Shown here piece after piece: positions 56,952-64,000 of a stretch of DNA of 64,000 nt. The translations under genes were made by a program, and so were the position numbers. The DNA is from Hyaloraphidium curvatum (taxonomy: Eukaryota > Monoblepharomycota > Hyaloraphidiomycetes > Hyaloraphidiales > Hyaloraphidiaceae): NCBI GenBank assembly GCA_025558095.1, contig JAIVFI010000007.1, forward strand, positions 186,001-250,000, read 5' to 3'. A model generated the notes under the pieces. That model worked only from the letters and a program-made list of their open reading frames with translations, did no database searches and had not been told where the DNA came from. The first letter of the stretch is position 1. Every line of letters begins with the position of its first letter.

Positions 56952-58040
56952 ATGCAATCGAGCCTGGTCCGGGCAGCGATGCCCCGTTTCCCCGTGCTGT
57001 CGCGCTTAAGAAGCTCCTTGCCGCGATGCTCCGTGCCTGCGGCAGCTCGTGCGCTCTCCGCGACCCCCCGGGCGCTCCAAAAGGCGGACATGAAGCTCCT
57101 CGCGCAGCTGCGCAAAGACACCCAGATTTCGATGTCGAAGGCAAAAGAGGCGCTGCTGGCGACCAACAACGACTATGCCGCCGCTCTGGCTTGGCTGGAA
57201 AAGGACGCGGCCGTGTCTGGTGCCGCCAAGGCCTCCAAGCTCGCGGGGCGCGACGCCAACGACGGCCTGGTCGGGATCGTCATAGGATCCGCTGGATTAG
57301 GCGGCGCCATCGTGGAGATGAACACCGAAACGGACTTTGTGGCGAGGAATCCCATATTTTCCAGCCTTGTGACGCAGGTCGGCGCGACGACGCTGTTCCT
57401 GCACTCCGTCGGGGGCACGACCGCGGGTGATCGGGTGCTGCAAGAGGTCAATGCCGAGGAAGTGCTGGCCTCGCCCTTGATGCCGCATCCGACCGCGGAA
57501 ATGGACGGGGATGCGGCGCCGGAAACGATCAAGACGGTCTCAGAGAGAATCGCCGAGGTCGTTGGCAAGGTCGGCGAGAACATCAAGCTCAGGAGGGTGG
57601 CTGTGGCGGGCGGCAGGGTGGAAGGCGATGTTCTGCAGCTCACGGGCGGCTATGTTCACTCGACCAGTTCGGACGGGGCTCCTCTGCAGGGCCGGATTGG
57701 GGCCCTCGTCGTCGTTGACGCCAAGGGCAAGGCCGCGGTCGTCCACCGAAAGAAGGTGGCCCAGCTCGCCAAGAATCTGGCGCAGCACATTGTCGGGTTT
57801 GCTCCCAAGTACGCCGTCGAGGACGACGTGGACCGCACTGCGATCCCGGACGAGGTCCAGCAGCATGTCGGGGAGGATCCCGCGGCCATGGATCGCTATC
57901 TGGACGAGGTTGTACTCGCGCGGCAACCGTTTTTCCTCGGCGGCGGCACTGTTGCCGAGATCCTGGCGCGGACGTCCGAGGAGCTTGGGGTCCGCGTCGG
58001 CGTGAACGGTTTCGTGCGGTGGGGTGTAGCGGAGGAGTAA
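56952..58040 (+). CDS. TSFM: Mitochondrial elongation factor Ts
   Basis: Nucleotide-exchange factor for mitochondrial EF-Tu. Intronless, 362 residues. The first 45 residues are a presequence (MQSSLVRAAMPRFPVLSRLR). The UBA-like helix bundle is LLAQLRKDTQISMSKAKEAL and YAAALAWLEKDA; the signature GLVGIVIGSAGLGGAIVEMN is followed by the invariant NTETDFVARN that inserts at the EF-Tu Mg site. The two core subdomains follow, with KLRRVAVAGG, GRIGALVVVDAKGK, LAKNLAQHIVGF and the tail QPFFLGGGTVAEIL. The ATG at 56952 is the first of the frame after the MGM101 stop, 138 bp upstream. Confidence 0.94.
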   Translation: MQSSLVRAAMPRFPVLSRLRSSLPRCSVPAAARALSATPRALQKADMKLLAQLRKDTQISMSKAKEALLATNNDYAAALAWLEKDAAVSGAAKASKLAGRDANDGLVGIVIGSAGLGGAIVEMNTETDFVARNPIFSSLVTQVGATTLFLHSVGGTTAGDRVLQEVNAEEVLASPLMPHPTAEMDGDAAPETIKTVSERIAEVVGKVGENIKLRRVAVAGGRVEGDVLQLTGGYVHSTSSDGAPLQGRIGALVVVDAKGKAAVVHRKKVAQLAKNLAQHIVGFAPKYAVEDDVDRTAIPDEVQQHVGEDPAAMDRYLDEVVLARQPFFLGGGTVAEILARTSEELGVRVGVNGFVRWGVAEE

Positions 58041-58212
58041 TCCTCGGCGGGATCGGCTTACGGCGGCGAGTACAAACTGCAGAAGGGCTCTAAACTTCTG
58101 CAGTGTGGACTAGCCGAGAGCAACGCTGGCGCTGCACTATCTCGAATCTGGGAGATCAATTGACAGGTCGATGCTGGTACATCCTCACTTCTGCTGTCCT
58201 TTGCCTTCGTAG

Positions 58213-60049
58213 TCATCCACAAGAGATAGCTGCTGCGAAGCCGGCGCCCCAGGTCGGGTCTGCCAAGTCAGTGCGATCGAGCGTCCGCGATTCCCTGGCG
58301 AAGAACTCCACATCCTGGCGCAGAAGACGCCGGCGGATGTACATCGAGACGTGGATGGGAAGATACGTCGAGTTCCCCAGGCTTGACGTGATGCCGGTGT
58401 CAGAATCAAGGAGATGGCCAAGCTTGCCCATGGGCTCCCAGCCCCATAGGCCCAGATCTCTGACCAGCGAAGCGAACCCACTCTGCACAGCAGGGATGTG
58501 GTTGGGAAGATACGTCGAGTTCCCCAGGCTTGACGTGATGCCGGTGTCAGAATCAAGGAGATGGCCAAGCTTGCCCATGGGCTCCCAGCCCCATAGGCCC
58601 AGATCTCTGACCAGCGAAGCGAACCCACTCTGCACAGCAGGGATGTGGTTTCCTTGCGTATGTGCACTCGAACTTTGACGTCGGTCTTCGTCAGGTCTCC
58701 GCTTGTAGATAGCCCGATGAGCACGCCGAGATTTCGGTTATTAAAATCGAACCTCGCCTTCAGGACGAAGGCGTCCTGGTCAATGGAAAATGGAACATCC
58801 CTTCGGATGAGGCCGGAAGAGTTGGTCGGTACAGGAACATGAACGATCGTTGTCCAGGGGGGCAAAGTGCTCTTGAGCGCGGAGACTTCGTTCTGCGACT
58901 GCGTCGCCATCCAGACATGACCACCGAGGAGGAAGACCGCGAGCAGCAGGACCACGATGCACGCCAGGGCAGCGGTGGCGGCCGTCTCGAAGGACAGTTT
59001 GCTGACGACGACCATAACTGTCTGCCAGATGCGGGTGACGGTCGAGGCCTGCAAGGCAGCCAGAGCCGCCTGACCCTTTGCGAGCTCTTCGTCCTTGGCC
59101 TTGATCGCCGCTTGTAGCTCCCCTATCTTCTGGTCGAAAGAAGCCTTCGGCACCGTCGAGGCTCGGAGGGCCGCGAGCTCGGCCTGCAGGCTCGAGACCA
59201 CGAGAGACTGGCTTCGTTGGCCGCGTCGGTATCCTGCTGCAGCTTGGCGTACGCGGCTTCCGCCTGCTTCAGGTGCTCCTGCGCCGCATCACGCTCGTGC
59301 GTCTCGAGGGTGTCGAAAGCGCCCTGAACAAAGAGGAGTCAGGGCCGGCAAAGACGGGAACGGTGCCAAACGAACCTGGTAGCCGCAGTTGGGGAAGTGG
59401 GGACATTTGACGATCCGACGCGGGCACGCAGCCAGGTGGCCAGTCAGCTGCTCGCGGAGCACGGTCTCCGAGCAGCCTTGGTTCGTGCACGGGACCGGCG
59501 CCTTGGGGCAGGACTCTTGGTGCTGCGTCATGTTGCCTCGTCGAATGTCCAGGCCGCAGCCAGCGAAGGCGCATTTGACTGGAAAGCTGGAGCACGTACC
59601 GTAGTGGGCCTAGAGGGGGCAACGAATGAGGCTGACGCAAGCTGGAGCGATGCCTCGGCGCCATACCAGAAGAGAGTCGGGAGGCGACACCGTGCTGCCG
59701 CAGAACGAGCAGTGCCGCGGGCACATCCTCAGGTGGGCGTCGATGTCACACATCTGCACCGACGCTCCGCACCCATCCGGGCAGGCAACCGCGGCATTGT
59801 TGTATAGAAGCTTGAGGGTTTCCTGCGGGCTCGCGAGAAGTGGGACTAAGAACGCCCACGGCTTGCGGCAGTTCGGGCAGGTCTTTCCACTGGGTCCGTT
59901 CTCGCTCAAGGCATGCCTTACAAAAGACGTGGCCGCAGGCCTGGCGATAGCCCTCCTGGTCGTGGCACAAAAAGCACGGGAGTCGCAGACGGCAAAACCG
60001 GTCCGAGACAGACGGTACACGTGAGCCAGGCCGGGTCCGCCATGGCCAT
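58213..60049 (-). CDS. RING/TRAF-type zinc-finger protein with membrane helix and repeated tail
   Basis: Starts MAMADPAWLTCTVCL at 60049 (or 60043); a 48-nt intron joins CTVCLGP to EGYRQACGHVFCKACLE, giving a RING finger, which suggests E3 ubiquitin-ligase activity. The last RING cysteines (KTCPNCRKPW) lie one frame away with no matching intron, so a one-base indel near 59900 or an unseen splice is likely. TRAF-type zinc fingers follow (CPDGCGASVQMCDIDAHLRMC; HQESCPKAPVPCTNQGC; HLAACPRRIVKCP), then a coiled coil (QAELAALRAS; ELAKGQAALAALQ) and one membrane helix (ALACIVVLLLAVFLLGG) near 58.9 kb. The distal part (FVLKARFDFNNRNLGVLIGLS) hints at a MATH-like fold, and the tail contains a duplicated 49-residue block. 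The frame of the tail differs from that of the membrane part. Confidence 0.6.
58356..58649. repeat. Perfect 147-bp tandem duplication
   Basis: Two back-to-back copies, about 58356-58502 and 58503-58649, appear identical base for base. The unit length is a multiple of three, so it inserts 49 residues (LGLWGWEPMGKLGHLLDSDT within each copy) without shifting the frame. No target-site signature of a mobile element is seen. Confidence 0.93.
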
Positions 60050-60285
60050 GTTTGGAGCCCTCGCTCCACTTCGCGATGTGCCGCAGCCGCCTGTCGGGAC
60101 CAGGGAAGCGATGCGCAAGTCCGGGGAAAAGCGTTGCCGCGGCGTGACGGGCTGCACCGGTCCGGGACGGTGCTCGGCGTGCTCATGATTCGGGAGCGAG
60201 CTGGAGGCAGGATGGGCCGGCCGGCGACCCGTCCAAACCCGTCCCCCATCTTCCCCATCGGACCTCGGACCGCGCGGTCCCGCAG

Positions 60286-60655
60286 AAAAGAATATCGTTA
60301 CCTTCTATTCAACTCCTCGCGTTGTACGAAGATGCGCTGGCGGTCGAACGCAGCCGGGCGCGTGTGGCCCAAACGGCGGTCGCGCGGTCCACGACGGCGT
60401 TGGACGCGCCGGGGGCAGCTCGCGACCAGAGTTCTCCATATCGTGCGGCAGCTGCCGAGAAGGCTTCGTCGATCTACTCGGCTCCGCAGGAAACTGGAGC
60501 GCAGATCAAGGTCAACATCGCGAGCGTCGATTGGTGCTCACCTCGACCACCTTCGAATCTTCGAGAGGGAAAGTCTCGGTCCGCCCGACCAATCCATAGT
60601 CTGCAACTCTGCAGCTTCGAACCAATTGGAATCCGAGATCGGACGACTGTTGTAA
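60286..60655 (+). CDS. Small hypothetical gene, 5' exon not found
   Basis: No family recognised. After a CGCAG acceptor at 60285 the frame reads KRISLPSIQLLALYEDALAV, an Ala/Arg/Thr-rich helix, and APQETGAQIK; a 55-nt intron (60511-60565) joins in phase 0 to RESLGPPDQSIVCNSAAS and ends QLESEIGRLL at 60655. The splice keeps frame and removes nothing essential, which supports coding, but no start codon was identified (an ATG at 60211 is not in a matching phase). Divergent from the TRAF-like gene. Confidence 0.35.
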
Positions 60656-61016
60656 CCTGACACCAAGCTCCGGCCGTGCTGGCGTTGATGACCTCTAAAC
60701 ATGAACAGGCCCCGGCCGCTGCGACGAGAACGTAAGCCGAAGACATTCTATATCAGAGGAAGCGTAGTATACGATCAAAGCGAAACCCTTTGCCTTTTGC
60801 GGGTCCTGAACGAAGCAGAGTATCGAGCAACGCAGATGAGGACGATGGGGACGGTCGCGTGGCAGAGAATCCCAAACACACCGGCGGAACTAAGTGCAAT
60901 CTTCCAGCTCTCTCGATCTTTTCGTCTTACGAATGCACTGCAATATCCGTCCTGTCCTCGGGGCGGGGTGATGATGCGCGCTGCGGCGGCGCGCCAAATC
61001 CCCCAACACTGGAGTG
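60656..61016. other. Intergenic region
   Basis: About 360 bp, less GC-rich than its flanks, before the low-complexity protein gene. No coding or structural signal was recognised. Confidence 0.4.
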
Positions 61017-63710
61017 ATGCCCCTCCCGGCGCCGACGCCGACGCGTGCTTCCGAGCTGCGCGCCGGCGCGATCTCGGGCACGCCCGCCGCGCCCGTGCGG
61101 CGAGCGGGGTCGACGGTGTCGGCGGTGTCGGCGACGTCGCGCACTTCCGTGCGGAGCGCGGCGCCCCGCAACCCGCCCGCGGGCCCGGCGGGGACGAGCG
61201 CCGCAGCAAGGGCAAAGGCCGCGCTGCCGACCGCCGCGCAGAGCTCCCCGGCCGCCGCACCGCTGGGCGCACGGGGCGCCAAGCCGGCCGCCCCAAACAC
61301 AAACACGGCACGTTCGGTCGCGGGAAGCACGAAGGGACCCGCGAAACCCCCGCCGAAGCCCGTTCCGAAGCCGCCGCCGCCAAAGAAGCCAGCGGAGGAC
61401 ACGGTGGCCTCGTTTCCCGGCCGGGCCAAGGCAGCAAAGACGCTGCCCCGGCCTGTCACTGTCGCCGAGCTCAAAGCGTCCGCGGAAGCGCTCAACACGC
61501 CGAATTCCCTCTTTGGCCCGTCGCCCAGGACGACCGGGAATACTGCCACGCGGCAGAATGGGCCCACGACCCCGGGCAGGATCCCCACCGCGACGGCGAC
61601 ACCCCGGCGCGTGCCCAGCGCGCCGAAACCCTCGAGCCCGGCGCCGGCCCCGCCGCAGCAACAAGCCATGGGCGGGATCCCGACCGAAGCAGTGCTACAG
61701 AAGCTTCTGGATCTTGAGTCGGAGCGGACGAGGCTGAGGATCGCGAACGCGGAGCTGCAGGCCGAGATGGAGAGGTGCGTTGCTCCGCGGGCCACTTTCT
61801 ACCCTCGCATCTGATTTTGTTGTGTTGCTATTTCCGCACCGTGCCGAACACTTTTCTGTTGGCCTTGCTCCAGGATCAAAACGGCCCCGCCGCCCCAATC
61901 CCCCGCCCGCACCCCTCCCCGCTCCCCCGCCCCAGAATTCCGGCTGCAGGACGAGGACCCGCCTTTCGACGAGATGTACGAGCGCGCGGTGGCCAAGATG
62001 CGGCTGATGATCGGGGACGCGAGCAGGGTGCTGCGCGGGCACGGGGAGGAGACGCCGACGACGGCGGTGGACGGGAACGCCCACGGGCCCGAGGGTCCGA
62101 CGGCGGTGTCGGCCCCGGCTCCGGACGCTGCGAAAGCGGAGGAGCCGAAACCGACCGCCGATTTGGAGTCCACCGTCGGGGTTGCCATCGCCGAGCCCGA
62201 GGCGCCTTCTTTGGAACCTGCTTCTGCCGAAGTCGCAGTTACGCCCACGGAGCCTGAGGTTTCGGTTGCGGAGCCCTTGGTTGCTGCTGCGGAACCAGCT
62301 GCTGTCGCAGAACCCGCGGCGGTCGTCGATCCCGATCCCGCATCGGAACCTGCATCTGCACCGGCGCCCGACGACGCGTCATCCGCGCCGGCCGAGCCTG
62401 CGCCTCCGGTCGCGGTCGTCGAGAAGGTGGAGCAGGAGCCAGAGGCACCCACGCGTCCGGCGCCGGAAGAGCAGCGCTCGGAGGACCAGCTGTTCAGCAG
62501 CGCCGTGGAGCTGCTCGGCTCTTCGGACGACGTCTCGGGCGAAGCTGTTCCCGAGCCGCTCGCTGCTTCGAAATCCGATGAGGAGGCCTCGCGAGAGGTG
62601 CAGCACGGGGAGGAGTCCGTGGAGGAGGTCAGCAGGGAGGAACCAATGAAGCTGGTACCAGCGGGACAAGCACCAGCACTTGAAGCACCGAAGGAGGAGC
62701 TTTCTGTTGAACACCCACCGCCTGCGGTTTCGTTGGGGGACAAGGAGCTGCCGGAAAAGATCAGGATGCCGGGTCACCTTTCTGCCGTGCTGGAAGAGCC
62801 CAAGACGCCGACGCAGGAGGCGCCTCCTCCTATCGCACCAAAGGTCGAAGTCGCAAAGGAGGCGATTCCGGTGACGACCTCGGGCCGCTCCCTCTCCCCC
62901 GACGACACGGCGGCTTCGGGCTCCGCTGGCCGGAGCAGCTCGATTGACACGCTCCCAATGACTCCCTTCGGCAAGGGCCTTTCGTCGCCCCCGGGCTCGG
63001 ACGATGGTCGCGCCTCGCGCCCCAAGAACCTCTTCACGGAGCTCGATCGCCTCTCGATCCGCTCCGCACCCGTTTGGCGGCGCGCCAAGTTCTCGCCTCC
63101 GAGCCTGGCCGACGACCTGGACGGCCTGGCCGAGGACCACGTCTCGGAGGACGGCAAATCCGAGACCTCTTCGGCCGTTCTCTCCGACGCCCCCACCGAC
63201 GCCTCGTACGCCTCTGCGCACGAGGTCGAGCTGGACGCCGCCGAAGCCCGCAGGGCAGCGCTGAGGCTCATCACCCTCCTCCGCGAGCTCGAGACTGCCG
63301 CCGCCGGTCTGGCCTCGCAGCCCAACCCGGCACCGGCGCCGGCATCTCCCCCGACCCCCGCTTTCGGACTGAACATGCTGGTCCGCGACGCCGTCGCCGG
63401 CCCCGCCGTGGCCTCGGCTTCTACGACCCCGCAGGCCGCGGTGCTGAGGCTCGCCAGGGAGGCACTCTCGGTCTCGGAGGCGTTCGGAAGGCTTTGCGGG
63501 CTCGAGGCCGCGGCACCGGCACCGGCGTCGCCCAAGGTGCAGCAAAGCGCGCAGGCGAGCAGGCCGCCGGCGCCGAGGCAGGCGAGGCCGGGGCTGAGGG
63601 AGATGGTGGGAAGGCAGGCGCTGCTGGGCGGGCCGCTGGGGCCGGCGGGTACGGGCGTTTTTGGCGCGAGCATGCGAAGGCCTCCGGGGTACGCGGCCAG
63701 TATCGTTTAA
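61017..63710 (+). CDS. Large low-complexity Pro/Ala/Glu/Ser-rich protein
   Basis: Two exons (61017-61774, 61874-63710) joined by a 99-nt intron that splits an Arg codon; 864 residues, no named family. The amino third is Ala/Pro/Ser/Thr-rich and basic, like a microtubule- or nucleic-acid-binding disordered region, and ends in a short coiled coil (LLDLESERTRLRIANAEL) continued across the intron (MERIK). A conserved-looking FDEMYERAVAKMRLMIGDASRV helix follows, then about 250 residues of Glu/Pro/Ala/Val repeats, a SP/TP-rich stretch with SIDTLPMTPFGKGLSSPP (possible kinase sites), and a helical carboxy part (ARRAALRLITLLRELETAA; LRLAREALSVSEAFGRL). Could be a cytoskeletal or chromatin scaffold; that is a guess. 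Confidence 0.7.
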
Positions 63711-63929
63711 CGCATGATGCTGGTGAGGCGCAGTGGACGATACCGAGGATACCCAGACCAAAGGACAATACCCTGTAGATAACTTTTTCGCCGTTTTTGG
63801 ATATTGCCTACTAATATCGACGCCGTACATCGTTCTACGTCCTGCCGGGCACCGTCTAGAGCGGGATGTTGCCTGCCACCCGACCAACATAAGCCACAGG
63901 CCAAGAAGTGCCAACCGTGGTGATGACCC

Positions 63930-64000
63930 ACCGTGCTTTTTCGCCGGGTTGACCAGCTTCTTAGTCCTCAGCATTCTCAGGTCCTCGATGATCCGCCGCC
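63930..64000 (-). CDS. Partial gene running off the right edge
   Basis: The minus strand at the right end reads RRIIEDLRMLRTKKLVNPAKKHG before a GTGGGT donor, so it looks like an internal exon of a gene whose 5' part is outside the window. Downstream exons between 63.72 and 63.93 kb are not clear. The Lys/Arg-rich sequence suggests an RNA-binding or ribosomal-type protein, without certainty. Confidence 0.3.

Noticed and set aside
62379-63974. 531-codon minus-strand frame
   Set aside because: It is the antisense of the low-complexity coding exon; its Arg/His/Pro-rich composition mirrors that exon. Only the extreme right end (63930-64000) has independent coding character.

Overview
The window is a gene-dense, GC-rich stretch of a eukaryotic nuclear genome. 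Its genes carry many short introns: about 65 junctions could be fixed by reading frame and homology, most introns are 48-75 nt, nearly all are GT-AG, and donors are mostly GTGNG. No bacterial operons, CRISPR arrays or insertion sequences were seen, and no tRNA or rRNA genes were noticed. The gene set is opisthokont and most like an early-diverging (zoosporic, chytrid-type) fungus. MGM101, a Dfg10-type polyprenol reductase, Sec18, Sed5, a cytochrome-type D-lactate dehydrogenase and a fungal-looking H2B point to fungi. A clear ODAD2/ARMC4 orthologue (outer dynein arm docking) and an EF-hand/WD40 protein of the WDR49/WDR64 type point to an ancestor or life stage with a motile flagellum. Strawberry-notch and a geranylgeranyl-reductase-like flavoprotein are unusual for Dikarya. 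The species is not named because nothing in the sequence proves it. || Layout, left to right. 0.2-1.5 kb: divergent histone H2A/H2B pair. 2-4 kb: cysteine-rich repeat protein and an unresolved gene. 4.1-5.6 kb: amino-acid permease. 5.4-8.0 kb: decaying tandem cluster of F-box genes. 8.2-15.3 kb: AcuI-type oxidoreductase, beta-lactamase-fold hydrolase, J-protein with a split J domain, Mpv17/PMP22 protein, polyprenol reductase. 15.4-21.4 kb: large strawberry-notch helicase gene. 22.2-24.2 kb: geranylgeranyl-reductase-like flavoprotein. 25.2-33.4 kb: CTF18 and cytosolic isoleucyl-tRNA synthetase, convergent. 33.6-37.4 kb: FUN14, a forkhead factor, a DUF1764 protein and a CRAL-TRIO lipid-transfer protein. 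37.6-50.5 kb: ODAD2, the 49-kDa complex I subunit, syntaxin-5/Sed5, a hypothetical gene, Sec18/NSF and the WD40/EF-hand protein. 50.7-58.0 kb: branched-chain aminotransferase, D-lactate dehydrogenase, peroxisomal-type carrier, MGM101 and mitochondrial EF-Ts. 58.2-63.7 kb: membrane-anchored RING/TRAF-like protein with a perfect 147-bp internal duplication, a small hypothetical gene and a large low-complexity protein. || How the genes relate: neighbours alternate strand and share short bidirectional promoters (H2A/H2B; forkhead/DUF1764; WD40/BCAT) or end tail to tail within about 50-110 bp. They are separate transcription units rather than operons. Several nearby products act in mitochondria (FUN14, NDUFS2, BCAT, D-LDH, MGM101, EF-Ts) and two in ER-Golgi fusion (Sed5, Sec18), but co-regulation is not shown. 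|| No wholly new multi-gene system could be proven. The strongest unusual signals are a strawberry-notch intron that contains a diverged copy of the exon beside it (possible intron birth by tandem duplication), the fresh 147-bp duplication in the TRAF-like gene, a candidate GC-AG intron supported by homology and total reading frame in the GGR-like gene, and the ciliary genes.
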